This document shows positions 10,616 to 20,027 of a stretch of 64,000 nt of DNA, piece after piece. This DNA is from Pleurostoma richardsiae (lineage: Eukaryota > Ascomycota > Sordariomycetes > Calosphaeriales > Pleurostomataceae): assembly GCA_030052745.1 (NCBI GenBank), contig JANBVO010000003.1, forward strand, positions 2,140,251 to 2,204,250, read 5' to 3'. Below the pieces are notes generated by a model. The model made no database searches and was not told the origin of the DNA. It saw nothing but the letters and a program-made list of their open reading frames with translations. The position numbers and the translations under genes were made by a program. How positions within the stretch are numbered: the first letter of the stretch is position 1; each line of letters opens with the position of its first letter.

Positions 10616-11101
10616 ATGAGAGGCACAATGCCAATCCGTGATCAGCGTGCGGGTATGTAGGAACCGTCGACCGCTCGTTCTCGCTAACCATCTCTAGTCC
10701 TGACAGTTGCTACGTCTATGCCCGAGGTCACGGGAATAGCAGACGCCTATCTGAGACGGGACAGCATTAATTTTGTCGTTCAGTTTGGAAGGATCTGGTG
10801 GAAACCAACCGACTTGACGTCTCGCGAGAAGGTGGAGTTTGGTGACTTCGCGTCCACCCAAGAGACCTTGGAAGAATTCGTGCAGGACCGGTCGATTACA
10901 TACCATCCACCACACCTCATTCCTGGAGAGCCTTTTATTACACACATCCATGGCTTTGCTTTCTGTAGGAACCAGATGATGATCTGTGTCAGCGTCGAAA
11001 CTCTTGTGGGGTCGGAGGAATTTTGCCACCCTGAGATTAGAGAGTCAGCAGTGGATTACTTGAATGAATTAGGGCAGGACTGGATGAAATTCCTGCCATA
11101 G
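10616..11101 (+). CDS. Orphan protein, family member B (5' exon probably frameshifted)
   Basis: Exons 10616-10652 and 10698-11101 (45-nt intron with GTATGT, GCTAAC, CTAG) give 146 residues. The core begins MPEVTGIADAYL and keeps the FVV, WWK and C-terminal helix features of paralogue A. Upstream, ATG 10519 opens a 27-codon frame (MQDSHNLRSRQTTNG) that resembles exon 1 of A but ends in a stop. The homologous continuation (VSEDDCDMRGT, matching VSQHDVNVRGS in A) lies in another frame, so the ancestral exon 1 appears to have suffered an indel. Translation may start at 10616 or at 10718 (127 residues). Confidence 0.55.
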
Positions 11102-11478
11102 ACGCCTGCTTTAGTCTATAGTGGTCATATTATACAGCTTGACAAGGCTAGACAGGGGAAGCAGATGACTGAGCGAGATGAACAGACACCGAAGAGACCA
11201 AATTGTACCCAACTTTGAGCAATGGAAACTCATAGCTTCTTCGCTGCGAGCGTGGGCAGATACTCCGTTATCACGCGATCACCGTGTCCTGACAAACAGC
11301 AGGTGTATTCAGCCACGCGGCATCGTCACCAGGAGCGTATGGCGAAGGACTGAAATGCTTGGGGGTGCGCCCCGACATACAGCCTTGACGCGAGCGACTG
11401 CAAGATTTATGGTCTGCCTCTCGCTTTCCTCCTCCGGACAGTCTCGTCTCTGGCTCTGGCTAAACACTACCTCCGAAC
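11102..11478. other. Intergenic between convergent genes
   Basis: 377 bp; nothing recognisable on either strand. Confidence 0.4.
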
Positions 11479-12472
11479 TCATGGCAGATGGGCGTTTGCA
11501 CGAATAATTCTGTGGGTCGCGGGGGCTTGAACATTATCCGATGTTTGGAACCATTTTGCAGCGTCGCGAGGACGAACAGCGGTTTTGCGCCAGCCTTTGC
11601 TGAATGGCGAGCAAGCATCGTTGAAGTCAACAAGCCTGCCGCCGCGCCAATTGTCAGGCCAATACGGCTGCAAGGCAAAGCCTGTAGCGTAGAAGAAATC
11701 CAAGTGGCGCTGGCCAACCTCTGGATCGTGTGCGTGCTTGGGCACGAACTCGTAGATGATCGCCCAGTGCCAGTCGAAACCCTCGTCCACTTCTTCTAGC
11801 AGCGGTGGATCTAACAGAGGAAGCTCGTTCCGCGCCACCTTCGTCCATCCATAGCACGCGGGCAAGGGTGGGAACGAAGGAAGCGGTATCGATTGGCGGC
11901 CCATCGCCATCGCCGGCGACCGACGAGCCTCGTCACTGAATGCGCGTAGATTATTGATCGCATGGGCACGGCTGGCTGGCATCTTCGTGATCATGATGTT
12001 CTGTGCCGGATCGGCTTTGGCATCTTCCATGGCACACTTGATCTTTTCGAATATCGAGACGGTGAGCGCTTCGTCCTCGAACGGCCATTCGACATCTCGA
12101 AAGCCATTGCCCAGGGGTCGTGGCACTGGCTTGGGGCGCTGTGTACGCCAGAACTAGCAAACGTCAATTCAGGACAGGGAACAGGCTCGTCTCGAGAGAA
12201 CGCACAACTTTCACGGCAAGCGGAGGGCTCCCGCCGATTGAAGCTTGGAGAACGAAGCCCTCTCTTCCGTGACCGAGGTAGTCCAGCCAGTCGAGTTTCA
12301 ATCCAGACCGAGGAAACTGGCGCAACTTGGAGTGCTGGAAGTCGTACCAGGAAGTGGGTGGCGTGCCTTCCAAGAAAGCTTCATCAATCGGTGGCGTATC
12401 TCCATGGCCACCAAAGTCTTCGCCAGCATTGCTGAGCGAGCGAAACATCTCGAAAAATAAGCGTACTTTCAC
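11479..12472 (-). CDS. Kinase-fold protein of the FTA2/Sim4-like fungal type
   Basis: Exon 1 12472-12206 and exon 2 12138-11479 flank a 67-nt intron (GTGCGT donor, CAG acceptor) and give 308 residues. Residues 66-77 form a glycine-rich loop (LGHGREGFVLQA) followed by AVKV at 86-89. Exon 2 opens with a WPFEDE helix, then a CYGW motif and an IIYEFVPK segment, with GRLVDFND near the C-terminus. This order is that of the degenerate kinase-like proteins annotated in fungi as kinetochore Sim4 subunit FTA2-like. No HRD or DFG catalytic motifs are seen, so it is probably not an active kinase. It is divergent from the true kinase at 12694, sharing a ~220-bp promoter. The FTA2 name is a domain resemblance, not a claim of kinetochore function. 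Confidence 0.65.
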
Positions 12473-12693
12473 AAGAGGGGTAAAGTTAGGTGGGCGGAAT
12501 CTCGGACAAACCCAAGTGCACGTCCCACCGGCAAGTTCTAGGGCGACGCGGCTGAGGCGCGGTCCTATCTAAGTTACATCTGACAAGTTCCACATCGCTA
12601 CAAAGGTGGCCTTTCTCGTCCAAAGGACTACGCTCGACGACACGCTTACGCCTTGATCTTTTACCTTCGTATTCTTCTTCAGCTTCACAACTC

Positions 12694-13554
12694 ATGCCTG
12701 ACACAGACGGGTATCAAGGCTCGACTTCGAGATTCCTCCGAGTCCGCCCAGGCATCGTTTTAAAATATCCGGCACAGATCAGAAAAGAAAGCCTCGCGTA
12801 CAAGCAACTAACCGACAAGATTACTAACAACTTCTCGGTCGAACGCCGAATCCTTGACATACTGGGAGAACATCCTAGAATTGTGAGGTACGTTCCAAAC
12901 CATAATACAAGCAGGTGCATGGCTGATTTCGCACGGAGGTGTCTTGGATGGCAAGACAGTCCCGGACTGCCCTCAGGATTGCTTCTCGCCGAAGCTAGCC
13001 ACGGCAACCTTCAACGATACCTCGATGAAAATAACGATTCCATCCCTCCCGCGCTTCGCGCAAAATGGTGCTCACAACTTGCCGAATCGGTGGCGTATCT
13101 CCATGATCGGGGGGTGATACATTCCGACCTACGTCCCGAGAACATCCTCGTCCACGCTACGACACCTGTGTCTCTCGACCTCTGGCTCTGTGATTTCGGT
13201 GGTTCGACGTGTGAGAAGCTTGGGCTAGACGGCGGGAGTTTGCCGGATTGGGGCTTCTTTGACCCCCGTTCGCAACCAGTATCAACGACTGCTACAGATA
13301 TATTTAGCATTGGTTCTGTCTTGTACACAATCGTTACTGGTCACTGGCCGTACCGAAGGCCCGGGCCTTTCGAGACGGCTGAGGAGGTGGAAAGTTACAG
13401 AGAGGTGGTTGAACACTTGTTTCGGAATGGCAAATTTCCTGATGTGAAGTTAATTCAGGGGGGGGTCCTCATCAGGAAATGTTGGATGAACGATTACACA
13501 AGCGCCCGTGACGTTTTGCGAGCTTTGCGATTCGAGATGAGAACGGACGGATGA
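12694..13554 (+). CDS. Small Ser/Thr protein kinase
   Basis: Single exon of 286 residues, about the size of a bare kinase domain. Visible motifs: likely beta-3 lysine K24 (VLKY), helix-C glutamate E50, the hinge-region LLLAEASHGNL, catalytic loop HSDLRPEN at 143-150 (HRD changed to HSD, Asp and Asn kept), DFG at 167-169, and the late helix with DIFSIGSVLY. A canonical glycine loop is weak at the N-terminus. It resembles the expanded set of short fungal kinases. Substrate and pathway are unknown. Its head-to-head neighbour is a kinase-like protein without catalytic motifs. Confidence 0.8.
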   Translation: MPDTDGYQGSTSRFLRVRPGIVLKYPAQIRKESLAYKQLTDKITNNFSVERRILDILGEHPRIVRYVPNHNTSRCMADFARRCLGWQDSPGLPSGLLLAEASHGNLQRYLDENNDSIPPALRAKWCSQLAESVAYLHDRGVIHSDLRPENILVHATTPVSLDLWLCDFGGSTCEKLGLDGGSLPDWGFFDPRSQPVSTTATDIFSIGSVLYTIVTGHWPYRRPGPFETAEEVESYREVVEHLFRNGKFPDVKLIQGGVLIRKCWMNDYTSARDVLRALRFEMRTDG

Positions 13555-13802
13555 ATGTCAATTCTATATTATACACACGATGTTCAGGTGCTGTCATTTC
13601 ACTTCTCCCCCAACCGTGCATCATCTGCCTCTTAGCTGAGCACGAGATATGTCAAACCCAAGGGCTTCAGCTTGAGCTCGTCAGCATAATTATCATGATT
13701 CGGTGCCAGTGTTGACTGACAGATCAAGGATTACCACAATCATGTCTGCCGCATTTCCCCTTGACTCTGTTTGAACCCATCGGGATCCTCTTAATCGTGT
13801 GT

Positions 13803-13985
13803 CCTCCTACAGTCCCTCCTACAATACAGACGACTTTCGGTTCTCGAGACGAGATGGAGAATTCCCTTTCTGGCTCTTTGAAGCGCGCGACCTCATGTGC
13901 TACTACGGCGTGAACCAGCACGATGTCGATGTGCGCGGAAGCGTCGGCGACTCAAGTATGGTTATCTCCTCCACTACCAAGGACC
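13803..13985 (+). repeat. Shared 5' module, copy 2 (with internal 23-bp deletion)
   Basis: Near-identical to 9086-9290 except for a 23-bp gap after 13895 and scattered substitutions. Downstream sequence is unrelated to paralogue A. Confidence 0.8.
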
Positions 13986-14299
13986 TGCGCTACAACGCAG
14001 GCAACGACCTTGACCAGAACGGTCTATCCCCGATGCCCCTTCCCGTCATCGGACCGCCTCAACTGACTGTAAGCGAGCCTCCGCAGGACAGCCCCGTGGT
14101 CCTTACTGCGACGTCGGTCTTCGTCAAGGACGAGAAGGAGCGGCCGAGGCGCTGCTTCTTGTGCGTCGGGGCCGCGCTCGCCCTGGAGCCGGACCACCCT
14201 CTAGTGGAGGACCTTATCCACCAGTTCTATATCCTTAGCGACCTGAGCAAGCACTTCCGACGTAAGTATCCGAAGGTGCTGGTGGCCGACGCGAAGTGA
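13854..14299 (+). pseudogene. Chimera: exon-1 module joined to a FluG/DUF3435-like C-terminal tail
   Basis: ATG 13854 corresponds to the start of paralogue A, but the 23-bp deletion brings a stop after 19 codons. Another frame stays open from 13799 to 14299. It ends in a tail containing VFVKDEKERPRRCFLCVG and, ~20 residues later, LSKHFRRKYPK. A CxxC followed by a basic H-F-R-R-K segment at the C-terminus is typical of fungal FluG-domain/DUF3435 proteins; DUF3435 includes the tyrosine recombinases of Starship elements. Only this tail is present, with no catalytic domain, so it is a relic. The family assignment is from memory of the motif. Confidence 0.5.
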
Positions 14300-14678
14300 G
14301 TGCTCGGTCTGCGACATCGCCCTGTCTCGTAAGATGCATCTGTAGAATCATGCCCTGCTGGGTCACGGTACCGTGTCCTGAGCCCTGGCCCTCAATGGAG
14401 TTATGTAGAACTTGTGTTTTTGATGTTTGATATAGCTAGCTAGTTGTATTTTTGAGCGTAAGTAGATCTTTTTGTCTATTACTTAGTACGATGCTCTGTA
14501 CGTCAATCGTAGACGCCTTTTGCTTGCTACATCATCTCAGAAACCTCGACCGTGTGCAGTAATCCGCTAGTATTAAACCAATTTATTGAGAGTTTCATGA
14601 TAGATTTAAGAATATTTACTAGAGAGAACTCCAATATGTTCAATCAGTGTGAAAGAAAAAGGACATCAAAGCCTCGCC
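14300..14678. other. AT-rich intergenic region
   Basis: 379 bp, AT-rich from about 14400, between convergent features. No gene seen; it may hold 3' UTR sequence. Confidence 0.4.
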
Positions 14679-15974
14679 TCATCGCTCTCGAAGGATCTGA
14701 ACCACACTCTCCTGCCAATACCTGTTCGCAATAGACTCCGCCGTATCTCCGTTCACGTCCACCAACGTTGGGTCTGCCCCGGCAGCCAACAGCAGACTCA
14801 CGATGCGCTCGTATCCGAATGCCGCTGGCCAAAAGATTGGCGGTCGTCCCGATACACATCGCGAGTTTATATCAACCTCGTTCGTCCGCAAGAGGAGCTT
14901 TACGACTTCTTCATGCCCGTACCTCGCAGCGACCCAAAGGGGTGTCTCTTGCCTGATATTTTTCTTGTCTGGTGGCGTTCCTTGCGACAATTGCGCTTTG
15001 AGAATTTTGACATCTCCTGAGTTGGCTGCGTTATAGAGGTTGGCAATCGAAGTCCATTCCTCGCGAAGGGGAAAGAAACGATAACGCCCACAAAGAAGAT
15101 CAACAACTTTCAGCTGGCCACAGGTAGCAGCAATGAGGCCCACAGATTCGCTGATGTATACGACTTCAGAACGCCTCTCAATGATAAGAGACATCACTTC
15201 CTCTCCACATTCTTCGTTCCCCGCTGCTGTCTCTAGTACCTTCTCGGTAATGCTGATCTGGTCTCCACAGCGGTCGAGAAGCAGTGCCATCAATTCCTCT
15301 CCGCAGTCTTCGTTTCCCGCTGCCGCCTCTACCACCTTCTCGGTGATGCTGATCTGGTCTCCATAGCGGTCGAGAAGCAGTGCCATCAATTCCTCTCCGC
15401 AGTATTCGTTCCCCGCTGCTGACTCTACCACCTTCTCGGTGATGCTGATCTGGTCTCCACAGCGGTCGAGAAGCAGTGCCATCAATTCCTCTCCGCATTC
15501 TTCGTTCCCTGCTGCCGCCTCTACCGCCTTCTCGGTAATGCTGATCTGGTCTCCATAGCGTTCGAGAAGCAGTGCCATCACTGCCTTGCCGTTCTTCCAG
15601 CTTCCCGCTGCTGTCTTTACCACCTCGTCCGTAATGCTGATCTGGTCGCCGCAGCGGTCGACAAGTAGTCTTACAATGTCCGTATCAAAACCTCTGACAA
15701 TAGCAGATACAGCCTCTTCCGTAATGCTGATCTGGTCGCCGCGGCGGTCGAGCAGCAGTGCCATCACTGCCTTGTCGTTCCTCCTGTTCCCCGCTACTGC
15801 CTCTACCACCTTGCCCGTGATGCTGATCTGGTCGCCGTAGCGGTCGACAAGTAGTCTTACAATGTCCGTATCAAAACCTCTGACAATAGCAGATACCGCC
15901 TCTTCCGTAATGCTGATCTGGTCGCCACGGCGTACAGCAGACGCATAGTCGCAGTCGGGCTTAGGTGTCAGCAT
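14679..15974 (-). CDS. NLR-type repeat protein with C-terminal ankyrin repeats, lacking a NACHT domain
   Basis: Single exon of 431 residues. Residues 17-268 hold eight near-identical units that each begin GDQISIT. Two are a 30-residue form (GDQISITEEAVSAIVRGFD) and six a 32-residue form ending in MALLLDR. A ninth degenerate unit follows, then about three ankyrin repeats (ETPLWVAARYGHEEVVKLLL, and so on) to the end. Such highly alike repeats form the C-terminal sensor part of fungal NACHT/NB-ARC NLR proteins, where they are thought to evolve by concerted exchange. Here the N-terminal effector and NTPase domains are missing and the protein starts at its own ATG. It may be a detached sensor module, a decoy or a truncated gene. 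Confidence 0.8.
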   Translation of the reverse strand: MLTPKPDCDYASAVRRGDQISITEEAVSAIVRGFDTDIVRLLVDRYGDQISITGKVVEAVAGNRRNDKAVMALLLDRRGDQISITEEAVSAIVRGFDTDIVRLLVDRCGDQISITDEVVKTAAGSWKNGKAVMALLLERYGDQISITEKAVEAAAGNEECGEELMALLLDRCGDQISITEKVVESAAGNEYCGEELMALLLDRYGDQISITEKVVEAAAGNEDCGEELMALLLDRCGDQISITEKVLETAAGNEECGEEVMSLIIERRSEVVYISESVGLIAATCGQLKVVDLLCGRYRFFPLREEWTSIANLYNAANSGDVKILKAQLSQGTPPDKKNIRQETPLWVAARYGHEEVVKLLLRTNEVDINSRCVSGRPPIFWPAAFGYERIVSLLLAAGADPTLVDVNGDTAESIANRYWQESVVQILRER

Positions 15975-16567
15975 GGTATGAATGGTGACGGACCGGAGTG
16001 GAGGTGTTGTGCATTGTAGTTAGGCGTCAATGCGTTGTCGGCGAGGCTATGGACAGTTGATCGGCGGCGCTACGGTCACGTTAAAACACGGCGCGTCCAC
16101 GACCAATCATTTCTGTCGTGACGACAGGGCAGCGTAACGGTGTACTCATAATCCGAGTCGTTTAGTGTTCTCTGTTCGCTGCGGCCATGCTAACTGTCGA
16201 CTTCTAAGAGGGACAGATGCTGAATGCCTGCATGAGGGGACAAACCGACGAGCAGCACTAAGGCGGAACCGGAAGAACTGTATACGAAATGAATTTACAC
16301 TAGTACCCCTCTAGGCTTAGCGCCTCCGGGCGGATGGCTGGTGTCGGGAGCCAGGAGAACAGGCCACGTTACAATAGCCTTGCGCTAATATTTTAAGCTT
16401 CGCATTCGCGCGCGGCTAGGCTACACCGCTGCACATGGTTCCGGCTCTGGCGAAACCAAGTTCCACACCGTAGCTGATGAATGTCGTACCATGGAAGCTC
16501 ATGTTCCCGAAAGCCATTTGATACAGTCGGAAAGCCCCATCGTCGTATCCCATTCTCGATCATTGCT
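15975..16567. other. Intergenic
   Basis: 593 bp upstream of both the repeat protein (minus) and the phosphotransferase relic (plus). I found no NACHT coding fragment here on the minus strand, and no other gene. Confidence 0.4.
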
Positions 16568-17480
16568 ATGGCTCAACTCTGCAGCGACCTCGACGACGAG
16601 ATCGGCCGATTTTTTTCACAAGTATCGACCACCAGGGCAGAATGCGACGACCTGGCCCGTACGATGTTCGGAGGGCTGGTCGATCCTGTCTCGGTCCAAG
16701 GGGCAACCAGCTACACCGTAGTGGTGGGGCTAAACCGCGAGAAGATCGTCCAGTTCCGATACATGGACGCCCGGCTGGACATGAGAATGTTGGACCTGGC
16801 TAGACGGGTTCATGGAGACGTGGTGCCTGCAGGTGCTGTCCTCGGCCAGATTGGCGACGACGCATAACGACAGCTCGCAATATACGAGATGGACAGACTC
16901 CCGGGAGATAACTACGCCATGGTGCGTACCTCTCTAATAGTTGAACCCTAGAGCTAGTTAGCCACCATACACAGCCTGGCGAGGTTCGTCGAGATCCTGC
17001 ATTGACCTCTTCTCTGCTCTGGAGCTTAGCTGACATCACGAAACAAGATTCTTTGCGCAAGCATGGCGCAGGCCTGTGGTTCTAGACCGGTGTGCTCTCT
17101 CCGCCGTTGCTGCCGAGTTCTCTAGCAGGCTCGACGAAGTCTCCTGCTCTGGCGTGCTCACCGCTCGGTTCAGATTAGCCCTCGACGAAGTGAAAGAGCA
17201 CCTGCCGACTCTTGTTTCTGGGGATTTTCTACTAGCCCTCACTCACAGCGACCTTAACGAGCTGAATATTCTTGTCGACGGCGGCACTGGCACCATTACA
17301 GGTGTTATTGATTGGACGGACGCGGGTATCTAGCCCTTTGGCCTTACCTTGTATACACTGGAAAAATTCATTGGTAGTATGGGCCGTGACGGATGGGTCT
17401 ACTTCGATAATGCCGATGTGTTGAGAGATGAGTTCTGGAGGGTATTCGTCTACTACGTTGGGCAGGTTTCCCAGTCATAG
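16568..17480 (+). pseudogene. Aminoglycoside-phosphotransferase (APH)-family protein, broken
   Basis: ATG 16568 starts MAQLCSDLDDEIGRFF, typical of fungal APH-like proteins. TAA at 16874-16876 interrupts just before RQLAIYEMDRLPGDNY. A region of introns and stops follows, then FFAQAWRR and the catalytic loop THSDLNELNILVD (H-x-D-x4-N) with VIDWTDAGI. A TAG at 17332-17334 stops this frame, yet it continues in frame with PFGLTLYTLEKF up to 17480. Both stops sit where intact relatives have sense codons, and either could come from a C-to-T change. The domain order is otherwise conserved, so loss looks recent. Confidence 0.7.
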
Positions 17481-17745
17481 ATAAAAAGTATTCAGGTTGC
17501 GAGAAAGGCGGGATACTTCCTCTGGTTCGGAACATTCTACAGTAGTAGGCATAAAGGAGTTATAGGGATCGAAAACATAAGCATTAAGAAGAGACGTCTA
17601 TATCTTAAGGTAATTCTTTGAGGTTGATCCTACGCAAACCTCGGTTTCCATACCTAGCTACAGTAATGACCGTTGTGAATTTAGTCTCGAAACACGGTCC
17701 CGGCTATCAGTCGCTAGTACCCGGCCTACCCTGTAGGCTTCGGCC

Positions 17746-18603
17746 TTAGTTAATAACTTCCTCCCTACGTAGCGTATCGATGATAACTTCCTTATTAACG
17801 TCAGCCACCGTATCAACACTGCCGCTAGTATCTGGGAGCCCTTTACCATCAATGAAGACCTTATAAGGTCCCCTCACCGTCTCAGTATACTGTTCGATGC
17901 CCTTGAGCTCGGTGGTGCCGTCCACGTTTCGCACGAGGGTCCAGCCCGTAACTCGGTAAGCCTTATCGGCGTTGGTCATGTTAGCGTCCATCATGACGGT
18001 ACCGTGGTTGTCTGACAGGACGAACTCCTGCATGTCTTTGGGGGCGCCGTCTCCGCTCAGGAGCTGAATGCCGATGAGGGTAGCCAGGTGATTTTGCGCG
18101 AGGTAGCTCTGCGCGGCGGAGATGAAAGCAGTCTCGTTTGCGGTGATCTGCGGGGGAGGACCCTGGCGGTATGCGTAGGGCGTGAACTGGCCCTTGGCAT
18201 CCAGCACGAAAATGTGGCCATGCACGTCCCCGAGAGCCACTTTCTTGAAGCTGGTCGGGCGGGTCCAGCAAGCATCGAGCTTGGTCATGGGTTGCCCGAG
18301 CATGACTCGGCCTGGGGCCACCTGCAAGTGCCCGTGGACCAGGTGGTATCCGAACTTCTCCTGGACATTATACTCCTCGAGTAAGCCCTTGAGATCAGCG
18401 AGGACGACGTCGGCGACGTGAGGCTGATCACGGTCGTCAGGGAGCGCGTTATAGCTTTGGACGATCAACGAGGGTTCAGCACATAGGGAGAGTTTGCACG
18501 TGGATCGAGCTTACGCCAGTCGGGATTTCTCCAGATTGTCCAATGTAGGTGCTATATCAAGGCCTGGGATGGCTATGTGTTTGGACACGCTTGTGGTCGC
18601 CAT
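17746..18603 (-). CDS. Conserved-looking fungal protein of unknown function
   Basis: Exon 1 18603-18515 (starting MATTSVSKHIAIPGLD) and exon 2 18454-17746 are joined across a 60-nt intron (GTAAGC donor, GCTGAAC branch, AAAG acceptor), giving 265 residues. The unspliced second-exon frame has no ATG near its start, which supports this model. Notable segments are FGYHLVHGHLQ near 70, DACWTRP, a long helix QSYLAQNHLATLIGIQLL and a C-terminal strand-rich region with TGWTLVRN. No membrane span or signal peptide is visible, and no family is recognised. Confidence 0.7.
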
Positions 18604-20027
18604 TGCAAGCGGTGTTACTACTGGTTAAGCCTTCGGTAAGAGGTGCAATGGAAGGGAGAGGACAAGTCGGTCCTAGCAAAGGTATCAAGGGGAGGACGAG
18701 GATACTTATTCATAGCCGTTCTGCCTACTAATCGAAATGTTCCTGGGGTTCTCGTGCGGCTCCCGGCCTGTGTATGGTGAAGGTGTGAACAAGGTGTGAT
18801 CTCAGCTTCCACTGAGAAGATACACAGTCCGAATGTGATTCGCCGGCTCATAGGGCATGCATGACACCATCTTATCATTAGGCGCAGGACTTAACAGGCA
18901 GAAACGAGTCCACTCCGGTGCAGTATGCGCGCCAGCTCAGAGTCGAACTTTCCTGCTTTACCGACCTCAATGTGGCAGAATGACCAGGCAGCAGGCTTGG
19001 GGTAAACTGCGACTAACGCCGACCGTGATGGTCTCCGTTAACCAAACGTAGAGTCGACTTGGCCACGATGTCCGACGCTACCAGTACATAGCAACATGGG
19101 AATAGTTAGCTGCTCATGTTGGAAAACGTACTGAAATGTCTCTACTAGCCTTTCCTCCAGCTCCTAACAAGCTCGTGGCCGAATTTTGAGCCATCTTTGG
19201 GCTCCTTCCCGCCACATCAAGGCTCGATAAAACGCAGACTCTAATTGGTTGAGGACGCCACCTTTCCCTTAGAAGCACGTGACACGCCGAGAGACAACTC
19301 CACAGCTTGTCCAATTTGTCAGGCCTCTATCGGCCGCCATAGCGTGCCACTCTGCTGCCTTTCCAACAAGCGAGGCACTAAGATGCCCAGCTAGAAGACC
19401 GAGACAGGAGAACACCAAAATGCTTTATGAAATGCCCTGCTAAACGCATGCTGAACGAAATGCATGAATTGACAAACACGCTTGAGTTTTGCGAGCAAAT
19501 CACCCCCGATCAAACGAGACCACTATGCCGAGAGCTATTCCTATGGCAGTCCATTGCCGTTGTATCCGCGAGAGCTGCTATTCCCACTGGTCTGGATGGT
19601 CGTAAAATGGCATGTATCCTAAAGAAATTTAAGCGTCCTTGCTGAGGGATAATGCTCCTTGGCGACGAACCTGGAGGCTTGCCACAGGTGGGACATTGAA
19701 TCCCCTTTTCCCTGGCGCTTGGGCAGGTTTCACATTCGGCCATTTCCGTTTTTTTATCAGCGAATTCAGGAACGAGCTTGACGACATGAGACTTTTTGGC
19801 GAAGAGAATTATCTGATGAGCTGCTACCCAACTTCGTAGGAGTCGCGAGCCTATTTAAAATGATTGCTGTCGCGCGTGCCCGACGGCGCTACCGCTTAAT
19901 AGCATATCGGGTAGTTAATTGGTTGGGCAGCTCTTTGCTAGTTCCGCAATGGTGGCGAAATAGAAATACCCCCACTTAGATTTCGTTCGCAGCAAGCTCT
20001 CGGTCGCTAACTTTTGATCTGGCGAGT
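18604..20027. other. Long gene-poor stretch
   Basis: 1.4 kb with only short, weak open frames. The best is a possible Cys-rich mini-protein on the minus strand (see 19510-19743). No repeats or tRNA noticed. Confidence 0.4.
19510..19743 (-). CDS. Possible 77-residue CxxC/CxxC mini-protein
   Basis: ATG 19743 opens MAECETCPSAREKG followed by QCPTCGKPPG. Two CxxC pairs are spaced like a zinc ribbon within the first 25 residues; the rest is unremarkable. The start has a purine at -3. No splice evidence and no recognised family, so coding status is uncertain. Confidence 0.3.
   Translation of the reverse strand: MAECETCPSAREKGIQCPTCGKPPGSSPRSIIPQQGRLNFFRIHAILRPSRPVGIAALADTTAMDCHRNSSRHSGLV

Noticed and set aside
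15171-15926. CRISPR-like regular repeats
   Set aside because: The repeats are contiguous coding units (90-96 bp) of one open reading frame, with no unique spacers, in a fungal genome.
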